From: Chromera velia
Lineage: Eukaryota > Sar > Chromeraceae
Length of the DNA stretch: 34,568 nt
NCBI GenBank assembly: GCA_018398765.1
Contig: JAHBMJ010000948.1
Location: 3,769 to 38,336, forward strand
Reading direction: 5' to 3'
Of the stretch, positions 1-10,050 are shown in pieces. Each line of letters opens with the position of its first letter. Within the stretch, counting starts at the first letter, position 1. The position numbers and the translations under genes were made by a program. The notes under the pieces are model-generated. The model saw only the letters and a list, made by a program, of their open reading frames with translations, did no database searches and was not told the DNA's origin.

Positions 1-450
1 GGGGGGGGGGGGGGGACCGGTGTGTGTGGATAAAAGCCTGTATGCACGTGTGCCTTTTTTCGTTCTCTTACGCTTTCTGGTGATTGTGTCTATACATCTC
101 CATATACACACGTGCGTGGGGTTTTTCTATGGCTGAACTCCCATGCATTTCTTCTTCCTGCATGACACAGCAGGCTGCCCGAAAGCCAGTCAGGATGTCG
201 GAGGATAAAAAGAAAAGTCGCAATTGAGATCTGGGAAGGAGGAGCGGAGTGGGCCCTCAGACAAGGAAGGAGAGTGTCGGCCTCGGTCGGTCAGAGATAC
301 CACTCCGATTAGCGAATCCGCTTATTTACTTTTTTGTTTGATTCATGGACTTCTCTTCGATCGCTTCCCTAATCTTCTGTTCTCCGCGTTATCTAGCCGA
401 TTTGAAGTAAAAAGTATCTAGCTGGACCTTCTTCTTTCGTGTTCTCTTCA
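1..450. other. Window edge and 5' flank of the ankyrin gene
   Basis: The window opens with 15 consecutive G, typical of a draft contig end. The rest is mixed-composition DNA with short open frames and no recognisable protein, RNA or clear core promoter motif. The stretch just before position 451 is pyrimidine-rich (CTTCTTTCGTGTTCTCTTCA) and probably belongs to the 5' leader of the ankyrin gene. An upstream exon cannot be excluded. Confidence 0.5.
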
Positions 451-3400
451 ATGGTTTCCATCTCCCCACCAGCTTCCCTCCCCGTCTTCACATGCGGTTT
501 TCTCAATCACATCTGCAGCTCTGAGAGAGGCCAAGCGGCAGGGTCCCAACCTTCAGAGGCAGAGGAGGTCAAAGGCCCAGACGAGAAGGGGCGCACACCT
601 CTCGTGCTGGCCACTCTAGCCAGAGACCTGCCGAAAGTAAAGAAGCTCTTGGACCAGAAGGCCAACGTAGACGCCCAAGACAACGAGGGCAAAACGGTTC
701 TAATGCTTGCCTGCTCTGAGGGTGAGGAGGAAATTGTGCAGTTGTTGTTGGATTCAAAGGCCAGCGTCGACATTCAGAACAAGTCCCGCAAGACTGCCCT
801 TATGCTCGCTTCCCACGCTGGCCACACTCCCATCGTACAGCGGTTGCTGGACGCGGGCGCCAAGGTGAACATACAGGACGACTTCAAAGAGACAGCGTTG
901 CTCGGCGCCTCTCGGCGCATGCACACAGACGTTGTGTGGCTGCTCCTCGCAGCACAGGCTGATGCCAACGCACTGAACAACGCGGAAGATTCAGCCCTGA
1001 CCCTGGCTGCCGCAAGAGGGGGTCTTGACTCTATCCGTCTCCTCATCGACGCAAAGGCAAATGTCGATATGCAAAACGGCCGCAAGGAGACAGCGTTACT
1101 GCAGGCTGCCCGTACGGGCCGTACAGACATCGTTGAAGTTCTTCTAAATGCAGGAGCCAACCCAGACCTCGAGGACATCCCCCAACACACACCCTTGATA
1201 GTCGCTTCCTACTTCGGTCACCTTCAGATCGTGACCATGCTTCTCCAGAAGAAGCCAAAGCTGGACGTTGTCAATCACACCGGGCAGACGGCACTCATTT
1301 CCGCTGCTCAGAATGGACATGCAGAAATTGTCCGATTACTCCTCTCTGCAGGAGCCAAAGCAGACATGAAGAACAGAATGGAGCAGACAGCGCTGCTGGC
1401 CGCCTCCAACCCTTCAGTCCTCCGTCTCCTCCTAGACGCAGGGGCCGGCGTGGATGCAGTAGACGACTTTGGAGAGACTGCCCTCATGGCAGCGTCTCGA
1501 AAGGGTTGCTTGGAAACCCTGCGACTGCTCCTGGAGGCCAATGCAAAAGCGGACCTCCAAAATGAGGAAGGGGACTCTGCCCTCATGCAGGCAGCCTCAG
1601 AAGGCCAGACAGACAGTGTGCAGCTGCTCCTCCGAGCAGGGGCGGACGTGTCCCTGAGAAATAATGAGGGGGACACCGTCCTGACCACTGCAGTCAAGAA
1701 AAGCCAGCTGGGGACAGCAGAACTCCTCCTCTCCTGCTCCGATCATGTCAAAGCAGCCCTGGATATTCCCGACTCAGATGGCAAAACACCCCTGATGCAC
1801 GCAGCCTCAGGGGGGCACATGCTGCTGGTAGACCTTCTGATCGCCAGGGGTGCGGATTTGGGGGTGGAGGACGAGAGGGGCCAGACGGTCCTCGCCCTTG
1901 CTGAGGAGGCGGGTGATCTTCAGGTAGTTGAGAGGGTGAGGAGCGGATCGAGGGGGGATGACTCATGGTCAGTCGAAATGGTGTCGGAATGGAATGAGTT
2001 GAGGTCATTAGCTGAGAGCGGGGCAGTCGCCTTTTGGCCTGTTGACTTCTTCAGGTCCCTGCTGAAAAGCGGAAAGCGGCTCCCTTACCGACAGCAAGTC
2101 GCAGAAGTAGCAGAGACCCTCGAAGTCGCGTGTCTACCCTTCTCCCCCCCCACACACGCAGAAGGTGTCCATCACCCGAACGGGGCCTCCTTCAAGCTTG
2201 TTGCCATAAGTTACCCCTGGCTGTCCAGGGAACACCCAGATCCTGATGGTGTGCGCCTCACAAGTGTGATGGAAGAGATAGAGAAGCACTGGTGGGCACG
2301 AGAGGTCTCCCCCGTCGCCGCATTTGTCTTCTGGGACTTTCTGTCCCTCTTCCAGCACCCCCCAGGTAATCGACGTACCGAAGAAGAAGATGTCCTGTTC
2401 AAGGCAGGGCTCAGCAAAATGGACGTCATCTACAGCAGCCCACACACGCATGTTATCCGCTCCACCACAGTCCCCCCCACTTCCAAAAATCCGACCCCGT
2501 ATCTCGACAGAGGTTGGTGCTGGTTTGAGTCTGCAGTCACAACCTTCAAGCCTCCGAGTCAGGTCGTCAGTGACGACGACGCCAAAAACACCAGCCGTTC
2601 ACAGCCCAATCGCCTCCGAATCCCAGCCACCCCCATCTGCTTTGACAAGGCACTCGACACCAAAACTTTTACCAATGGCAAGTCTGATGCAGACGGAGTC
2701 AAATCCCTTTACCGAAATTTTCTTGAGAGATCTGTCCACAAGTTGAAGCTCTTTGCAGATGGACGATGGGCTGCCTCGTGGGAAGATCGCAAAAAGATGG
2801 ACCCCTCGACCTCTCTTCGGTTGGCTGAGATTGTCGAGGTTGTGGCCGCTGACTCCTCTCTAGCAAAGAGAATGAGGCCCCAGGTTTTAGACCTCCAGGG
2901 CTCCATGTTTGATGGCCCGGTGGTGGACGAATTTTTCTCTCCTGTACAGTCGCAGAAGGCAGGCGCGTCTCTCGAAAGACTGCTCTCTGCCTTCGGAAAG
3001 CTCCAAAGCGTTACCGTCTTCAAGCTCCGTTCCCCCTCTCTCATGGAGGGGGAGTACGATGACCGTCAGACAAAAGAGGTCTTCCTCGAAGCTCTGCGAA
3101 GAGGTCTGGAGGGCCTCTTTCTAGAGGACGGGCCCTGTCCCCATGAGATCAATCTGCCCCTCTTGGCCGCTGGAGCGACAGAGGTCCGTCAGATAGCAAA
3201 TCAGAGAGAATGGAGTAAACATGGTGAGTAAGTGAATCAGTCTGTGAGCATCCAAGTGAGATTCCAGTCAGACAGTCAGAATCCAGTCAGGCAGTCACTT
3301 ACAGAGTCGTGCAGTCTGTCTTTGAGTCACCCGGTCGCTCTGTCAGACCGTCAGGCAGGCAGTCAACCACTTAGTCTTTGGTGCTCGTCCTTCAGTCATT

Positions 3401-4719
3401 GAATCGGCGATTCTGTCTGTCTGTCCGTCTGTTTGTCTGTGCGTCGAACAGTCAGTCAGTCCGTCAGTTATGCAATCAGTCACTAATCAGCCCACACACC
3501 AGATCGATGCCCTCCTAGCTACAGTATCCGCAATTGTGACTTTCCCTTCCCCAGTCACATTGAGCGCCTGTGCGCTCCATACATGAAACAACATAAAAGA
3601 CCGAAATGCATGAATCGGCTTCCTCCCTGTCTATCTCACCCTCCGTTTTTTGAAATGCAGCCGATTGCGCGTCTGCTTCGCTCCACCCCGACTGTGGATG
3701 TCGACCAGAGGGACCCTCTTGACTCCTCCCAGTCCACACCGCTCACCCTGGCTTCTCAGAATGGGAGGACTGACGTTGTTCGGCTCCTGCTGGATGCCAA
3801 CGCGAACGTCGACGCGCAGGACACGAACGGGCAGACAGCCCTGATGGGGGCCTCGTTCCGCAGTCACGTAGAGGTCGTGCGGCTTCTGCTGAATGCCAAA
3901 GCGAACACGGACATGCGGAACAACAACGGGTGGTCTGTCCTTATGCGTGCCTGTGAGCAGGGACGTGGGGAGATCGTTGGCTTGCTTCTTGATGCGAACG
4001 CGAATGTTAAGGTGACCACGACACAGAGTCAGAGCGCACAGACAGAGACTCAGTCACCCCTGATACTTGCCTCAAGTACAGGTCGGACAGATGTCGTGCG
4101 AATGTTGCTTGATGCGAAAGCAGATGTGCACTACCGTGGTTTCAAAGGAGAGACTGCCCTTTTCGTTGCCTCCCGAGGAGGACATCAGGAAGTTGTTCGC
4201 ATGCTCCTGGAGGCCGGGGCCGACGTCAACACTCAGGGTAAAGACTCTTGGACCCCGTTGATGCAGGCCTCGTTGCAAGGACACAAAGAGACCGTGAGGC
4301 TCTTGTTGGGTGCAAACGCAAAGGTGGATAGCCAGAACGACCATAAAACGACAGCCTTGATGATGGCTGTTGGCGAAGGTCACCTTGAGGTCGCAAGGTT
4401 GCTCATTCATGCGGGAGCACAGTTGGACCTGCAGAGCAGGGGGGGGGAGACTGTCCTTATGCAGGCTTGCTTGGTAGGAGACACCAACTTTGTGCAATTG
4501 TTCTTAGATGCAAATGCCAACGTGCAGATGCAGAATGGTGAAGGTGACACAGCACTGATTTTGGCAGCGCGGAGAGGTCTTACAGAAATCGTGCAAAAGT
4601 TGGTCGTTGCAAAAGCAAACGTGAGCACACAGAACAATCGAGGAGAAACGGCGGCCTCTGTGTGTTGTTTGCCTGGAATTGCAGAGCTGTTGCCACTTTC
4701 AGAAAACATCAATATATAA
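451..4719 (+). CDS. Ankyrin-repeat protein with a central FWDFLSL/RGWCWFE domain (two exons)
   Basis: Exons 451-3183 and 3661-4719 give about 1263 residues. The start is the first ATG of the frame; the frame also opens at a GTG (439), unlikely in a eukaryote. Residues about 45-500 hold 13 ankyrin repeats plus a partial one (TALMLAS..GH..IVQRLL pattern); the ninth is about three residues short. Residues about 505-890 are not ankyrin: they carry SYPWLSREHPDPDG, FWDFLSL and DRGWCWFE, a module I believe recurs uncharacterised in chromerid and dinoflagellate proteins. A second ankyrin block of 9 full repeats follows. The join is supported by frame (phase 0), by a TGCAG acceptor, and because it completes an ankyrin repeat across the junction (LPLLAAGATE + PIARLLRS..VDVDQRD). 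Read unspliced, the first frame stops at 3229-3231. Ankyrin repeats bind other proteins; the partner and the role of the central domain are unknown. Two adjacent ankyrin genes remain the alternative. Confidence 0.75.
3184..3660 (+). repeat. Intron of the ankyrin gene, filled with degenerate CAGTC/GTCTGTC repeats
   Basis: From about 3236 to 3490 the DNA is dominated by imperfect CAGTC, GTCAG and TGTCTGTC units. The donor is GAG|GTCCGT (3184) and the acceptor TTTTTTGAAATGCAG (3660). A more consensus-like GTGAGTAAGT at 3224-3233 is present but gives the wrong phase with this acceptor. A second frame-preserving pair, GTAAGT at 3228 with CCTTCCCCAG at 3554, also exists, so alternative splicing is possible. 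Confidence 0.6.
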
Positions 4720-5304
4720 ACGAACATCAGTAAAGTTTATGTTCGACTAGATGTTCGATAGTTTAAATTAGAATTCTTTATTTTTTTAATTTAATTTGAA
4801 AGTAGTTTGATTAAATTGTTTTAATCCTGATTAGACGCACTCTGCTAAGGAGTTTATTTATCATTCATATTTTAATTAGTACATATAAATTCATGTATTT
4901 ATTATCAAATTCAATGCGTTCAAAGTTATTCATATTTTGATTTATCTTAATTTTTTTTTTTAATTTATCTTTTTTTAAAAAAAGTTACCGCCGAACTTAC
5001 TGGGGCCGGGGTTTAAAACATCGATGTTACAATTTGTTATTAAAATAAGTTTAATTGATTTCAAGTTTTTAATAAAATTTTATGAACATGTGAGTAAATA
5101 TTTAAATAATAACATGATAGTTTTAGTAAATTTTGTGTCTAGTTGTGTGTACTTATTCTTTGCACAAAAATTAAAGTGTGTAAAAGCATGCAGTAAAAGC
5201 AGAACTGTACCGTCCGTACGGCAAGTTTAAAGTTTTATAGTGGCAATTGAATATTCATTCTGTACGTATTGATCTATACTGGTGGTGGGCTCATCACAGT
5301 GACA
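4720..5304. other. AT-rich intergenic block
   Basis: Strongly AT-rich DNA with T and A runs (about 4775-4985) between two GC-richer genes. It contains the 3' ends of both flanking convergent genes. No protein, RNA gene or complete mobile element was recognised. Confidence 0.6.
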
Positions 5305-6561
5305 TCATAGTATTTCAGCATGCCCAAGCATGCCGTAGGTATTAAGGCTACTAGAACCCTCCGATGCAGTCTGATCCGTGCATGGAGGTGCACCTGATTT
5401 ACCTCCGGGTCGAGATCCACGCCTTAATTTGATCCGCCGCCAGGTCTCTTTACGATGCTCGCTGGGGGTCATCCACTGTAAATTGTCCACCGCGTTGTTA
5501 CCAGGATTACCGTCCTTGTGGTCAACATGCAAAGATTCCTGTTCCGCACCTGCCGCGACGAGAGCCCTCTTTTCATTTTGAAGATGCGCCTCGGCAACCA
5601 GGCGATGCACCCTGAAATTTCTCTTCTGGAAGTGAACCATCATGTATCCGTCAGGCATTTCTGTTCCCGGCGTGATTCGGATTGATGTCCTGGGGAATCG
5701 AACGCGCCCTAGGGTTGACACCTCAAACCAGCGCACTTTTCGACCTACATCGGGACGCTCGATAGACACCTCCCGGGACACCCTATCTTCCGTTCCATCC
5801 TCCGCAGTGAAGTAGATCGTGGAAAAGCGCTCCCCTCTCATTTGTTGAATGCTTTCCGGGTGCCGTTCAACATCCCAACCATTTATGTGCGCAACAGAAG
5901 CATCAAGTAGAGCCTCTGTCAGCCGTTTGAATCCTACCTTAAGCAGTCGGCAACAAGCAGCAATGCCGAGAATTGAACGTTCTTCTCCTGTCGTGGGGTT
6001 CTTCAAAATCATCCGGATTGTGCTAGACTTCAGGGGGCGTGATCTCGGGAGGCAAGCGACCGTTTTTCTCCGATGCTCTGCGGGGGTGAGCCACTGAAGA
6101 TTGCTGGCTGCATTGTTTTCTTTATTGCCATCGATGTGGTCAACGTGCAGCAGCATCTTTACATCACGCAATGCCTTCTGCTTCTCTTCTTTCTGAGCCC
6201 GATGGAAGGTCTCGGCAATCAAGGTGTGCACCCTGACATTTTTGCGTTCATTGCCGAATTTCGGGGTCACACAAGGGTACCCTGACGGATTTAAAGTTCC
6301 CCACTTAATCCGCCCGAGTGTGTCTTGAATGCGCCCATCGTCACAAGCTTTCCAGTCACAAAGCGCACCATTGATGTGGAGGGGGATGGGCACAAACCGA
6401 GAAGCTTCACACGTAGTAGATGGATGTTGAAGGGATTTGGGAAAGAACTCTGAACCCGCTGTAGCGTGAAGCTGTCGTAGCAAGGTTTTGGACCACTCTC
6501 CGACAGAAGGAAAAGGCGTTTGAGACAAGCGCTTGCGTAGTGCAATGCAGATGCTCAGCAT
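5305..6561 (-). CDS. Protein with two HNH endonuclease domains and a NUMOD1-like segment
   Basis: A single open frame of 418 residues starting at an ATG (6559-6561). Two similar halves each hold a NUMOD4-like lead-in and an HNH_3-type nuclease. Half one has GRIKWGTLNPSGYPCVTP, then VHTLIAETFH, then LHVDHIDGNKENNAASNLQW (residues 139-157) and TPAEHR. Half two has LGRVRFPRTS, VHRLVAEAH, LHVDHKDGNPGNNAVDNLQW (345-362) and TPSEHR. DH at 141-142 and 347-348 plus the downstream Asn residues are the expected metal-site and catalytic positions, intact in both. Residues about 180-230 resemble NUMOD1, a small helix-turn-helix DNA-binding module. These families are best known from homing endonucleases of phages, organelles and introns; here the gene is free-standing in nuclear DNA between AT-rich and tandem-repeat DNA. 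The N-terminal 60 residues match nothing I know. DNA cleavage is inferred from the motifs. Confidence 0.85.
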   Translation of the reverse strand: MLSICIALRKRLSQTPFPSVGEWSKTLLRQLHATAGSEFFPKSLQHPSTTCEASRFVPIPLHINGALCDWKACDDGRIQDTLGRIKWGTLNPSGYPCVTPKFGNERKNVRVHTLIAETFHRAQKEEKQKALRDVKMLLHVDHIDGNKENNAASNLQWLTPAEHRRKTVACLPRSRPLKSSTIRMILKNPTTGEERSILGIAACCRLLKVGFKRLTEALLDASVAHINGWDVERHPESIQQMRGERFSTIYFTAEDGTEDRVSREVSIERPDVGRKVRWFEVSTLGRVRFPRTSIRITPGTEMPDGYMMVHFQKRNFRVHRLVAEAHLQNEKRALVAAGAEQESLHVDHKDGNPGNNAVDNLQWMTPSEHRKETWRRIKLRRGSRPGGKSGAPPCTDQTASEGSSSLNTYGMLGHAEIL

Positions 6562-7021
6562 TCTTCATAAAGACAGGCTCTCGGACAGTCTTATGATCCT
6601 ATGTGGTTTAGCACATAAGCGCTCAGGAAACTGAGGCAAGACTCTTTTCTTTGCACACGCGCGTGGTTGAGTGTTCGCAAGTGCTTGTCAGAAGTGTTTA
6701 CGAACTCTTCATGTAGAATGCGCCGATTTGTGTTTGACTACACGCAGCGCAGCGATATATATACGTTTCCTCATGTTACTACGTGTTCTGATAACGAGTC
6801 TGAGACAGACCTATGTACGTACAGAGCTAGAGAGGCCTCTTGCGTCCATGAGGTACGTACGTGACTCCAGTATAGAAAACGCGTTGTTTTTGACACTGAG
6901 GTCTCTTTGTTTCTTTAATTGCATGATGCATGCATGCCGGCCTGCAATTTACGCAATTAACATGCATGCATGCATGCACGTACTGCAATCCACAACTAAT
7001 TGGGTACCCGCGTGCATGCAT
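6562..7021. repeat. CATG-rich spacer with (ATGC)n microsatellites
   Basis: Upstream of the HNH gene. From about 6920 the DNA is dense in GCATGCATGC tracts (around 6930-6940, 6961-6978 and 7013-7030). The open frames here are repeat-driven and not credible proteins. The first 100 bases probably hold the HNH gene's promoter or leader, but no motif is evident. Confidence 0.55.
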
Positions 7022-7523
7022 GCATGCATGCATTGCAACATCGATCGCGCGCGTATTAGGTATTGTAATGTCCCTACGGGACATGCCGTGGCCCCCAGGG
7101 GTGAGATAGGGTGAGAGCACTAAGAGGTGCGTCCATGATCGTGGTACATGCATGCAACAGGTTCCCCTTCCCATATTAATACATATTAATATATGGTGCA
7201 TGACAAAACCCTCAATCACGGTTGTTGGCTGCGCAAAGGCGTAGCCGCGGTATCTATAAATGCCATAGAGGGCATGCATGCATTGCAACATCGATCACGC
7301 GCGTATTAGGTATTGTAATGTCCCTACGGGACATGCCGTGGCCCCTAGGGGTGAGATAGGGTGAGAGCACTAAGAGGTGCGTCCATCATCGTGGTACATG
7401 CATGCAACAGGTTCCCCTTCCCATATTAATACATATTAATATATGGTGCATGACAAAACCCTCAATCACGGTTGTTGGCTGCGCAAAGGCGTAGCCGCGG
7501 TATCTATAAATACCATAGAGGGC
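7022..7523. repeat. Two tandem copies of a 250-bp hairpin-rich unit
   Basis: Copies at about 7031-7280 and 7281-7523 are in direct orientation with a period of exactly 250 bp. I count four substitutions: 7047 G/7297 A, 7096 C/7346 T, 7137 G/7387 C and 7262 G/7512 A. Each copy carries several inverted repeats: TGTCCC-tac-GGGACA (7069-7083), an 8-bp stem GGCTGCGC-aaag-GCGTAGCC (7227-7246), GGTAT/ATGCC (7249-7264), and CCAT/GTGG (7133-7144). No convincing protein runs through it. It could be a duplicated structured RNA gene or a young tandem repeat; I do not recognise the family. Confidence 0.85.
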
Positions 7524-8599
7524 CGGAGACAGCTGGACGGGCTTCAAGACGGTTGAGAAGAAAAAATAAGAAGAGCTCTGCTATTAGATACGTTTGCTAA
7601 TAAGAAAATTAATGACATACAAGGACTTCGCTAACACATGGTGTTAACGTGAATAAACGTGAAACCTCCCTGAACCTAAGTGCTACTTGAAAAAATATAA
7701 TCAAGATCATCTCTATCTGCGGCATCTTTTTTCAAGAGACCATCCACGCCTGCGGTGTAGACAATCAAGACACCGTCCAGATATGTGGCTTTGGTTTTCA
7801 AGATACCATAAATAATCCGTACCTGCGGCGCGGACTTTCAAGCTTATCCAAAAATGCGGCCTGAACTATTAAGTGGTAGTTACGTTTAGGGAATCAAACG
7901 TGAAAGAAAAAATGAAATTGTAACTGCAGCAATACATTACTGATAAAACTTTAACAACTTATTTTTGCTTATTAAAAAAAAAAATTACAGTGCTCCCTGC
8001 TTACATCTACTTACATTTTTATTTTTTATTTACGGAGTCAATATATAGGTCTTTTATATACAGATACACATGCTGTAATATTTCTTTTATTTACTTTCAT
8101 TTATATTTTGGCGATTCTAGTAGAAGTGGAAGAGTTTGAGAAAAAATGCAGCTGTTAAGCTATTTGCCAAAGGTTATGAAATAAGGGTCCATCATTTAAT
8201 AATCTGCCTTACGTGTTGTGACTTGCTGAATGCTAGACGCCTATTATGGGCCGATAGCGATGGCGTATGATGATGATGATGATAAGTAGTAGCATAGTAG
8301 CATATATAGTAGCCAAACATTATATATGCCTTTTATTATCAACTTGTTCTTTTAAATCATCTAGCTGTGACTGAGACTGTGAGCTAGTCTATAAAATATT
8401 TGAACACAACATTAGATAAGTCCTAAACTACACGCTTGCTACGCTTGCTGTATTAGTTGCTGTAGTTGATTGTGTTCACTTACTCACTCACCAACATACT
8501 TAGTCACTAACTCACTGAGTCATTCTTGCTTTCTTTACTAATTCACTTACTCACTGTCTCACTTATTCACTCACTTACTCCCTCATTTTCCCTGTCTCT
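7524..8599. other. AT-rich gene-free block
   Basis: AT-rich DNA with poly-A/T runs, a (GAT)n tract near 8268-8283 and a TAG-rich stretch at 8285-8315. No credible coding region, RNA gene or terminal inverted repeat was seen. Confidence 0.55.
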
Positions 8600-10050
8600 C
8601 TTCAATCACTCACCCATATGCCCAAAGTTAACGGCTTCCATTAAAACTCTCACATTCACATGCCCAAACGGCTTTTGTTCACACACTCGCTCTCTCTGTC
8701 TCTCTTCATTTATTTCTGTTTACCCACAGGCCCTAGCGGCTTGAAGTTCTATTTATACACTGAGTCTCATTCTCTCTTAGTGACAGGCTGTCTCTATTTA
8801 TTCAGGTACCCACACGCCCATACAAATATCTTATGCTGACATGCTTGTGCGAGTCTTTGTCTCTCTTCAATCACCTACACGCCCAACCGGCTCCTGTTCA
8901 CCTAGCCTGTTCATACCGGTTCACACACTCGCTTTCCCTATCTGTGTTTATGTACCCACACCATCGTGACACCCCAAACGGCTTCTGTTTACACACTCGC
9001 TCTTCATGTCTCTCTTCATTATTCTTTATTGATTCACTGCATGAGGCCCAAGCGGCTTCTGTTCACACACTCGCTCTCCGTGTATCTCTTTATCTCTCTT
9101 CATTCACCCACATGCCCAGACGGCTTCTGTTCACACACTCACTCTCCCTGTCTCTTTTAATTCATCAGCAGGCCCAAGCGGCTTCTGTTTATGCACTTGA
9201 TATCTCTTCATTCATCCACAAGCCTAACCATAGGCCCGAGCGGCTTTTGTTCAATGACACATAATTGATCCCTCTTCATTCATCTATGGGCCCAAACGGC
9301 TCCTGTTCCTAGCTTCTGTTCACACACTCGTTCTCCTTATCTCTTTTTCTTCGCCTGCATGCCTAACTGGCTTCTGTTCAGTGACACACACTCGCTTTCC
9401 TTGTATCTCCTTGTCTCCCTTCATTCACCCATACGCCCAAGCGGCTTCTGTTCACACACTCGCTCTCCTTGTATCTTCTTGTCTCCCTTCATTCACCTAT
9501 ACACCCAAGCGACTTCTGTTCACACACTTACTCTTCTTGTATCTCCTTGTCTCCCTTCATTTACCTACATGCCCAAACGGCTTCTGTTCACACACTCGTT
9601 CTCCCTGTCTCTCTTCACTCATCCATAGGCCCAAGCGGCTTCTGTATGTTTTTATTTACATACTTGATCTCTCTTTATTCATCCACAGGCCTAACCAGCG
9701 GCCTAAGCGGCTTTTCTTCAATGACACACAATTGATGTCTCTTCATTCATCTACAGGCCTAAGCGGCTTCTCTTCACACACTCGTTCTCTTTGTCTCGCC
9801 CACACGCCCAAACGGCTTCTGTTTACAAACTCATACATACTCATAAACACGCTCGCTCTCTCCGTCTCTCTTCATTTATCCACCTGCAAGCCTAAGCGGA
9901 TTCTGTTACTGCACACACTTCTTTTTCATACCCCTCTTTCTCCATACACCCGCATACCTAAACATTCTCCCACACGCCCAAATGGCTTCTGTTCACACAC
10001 TTGCTTACCTAGCTTTATCTACAGGCCCAAACGGCTTCTGTTCATATCTC
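8600..10050. repeat. Degenerate minisatellite array, about 20 copies of a 60-75 bp unit
   Basis: The core AAGCGGCTTCTGTTC, usually preceded by GCCC and followed by ACACACTCGCTCTC, recurs near 8662, 8881, 8974, 9047, 9114, 9173, 9234, 9290, 9361, 9435, 9504, 9571, 9630, 9699, 9757, 9807, 9890, 9976 and 10025. The spacers are CT-rich (TGTCTCTCTTCATTCATCCA). Unit length varies and copies differ in sequence, so the array is old or evolving by slippage. The strand given is rich in C and T and poor in stop codons, which opens long frames in all three phases (for example 9381-10091), but the encoded peptides are mere repeat translations. Confidence 0.85.

Noticed and set aside
774-1697. Long minus-strand open frames opposite the ankyrin repeats
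   Set aside because: Antisense shadows of a repetitive GC-rich coding region; the peptides are Ala/Ser/Arg-rich with no domain.
3583-4719. Separate ankyrin gene starting at the ATG at 3583
   Set aside because: The ATG lies in the pyrimidine tract region of a good acceptor, and joining to the upstream exon completes an ankyrin repeat. It remains possible if transcripts show two genes.
6671-7291. Open frames of about 150 codons on both strands near the 250-bp repeat
   Set aside because: Rich in Met, His, Ala and Cys from (ATGC)n repeats, overlapping on opposite strands, with no family resemblance.
8600-10050. Repeat-spacer pattern resembling a CRISPR array
   Set aside because: Unit length and core sequence vary, spacers are CT-rich relatives of each other rather than unique, there are no cas genes, and the genome is eukaryotic. 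It is a minisatellite.
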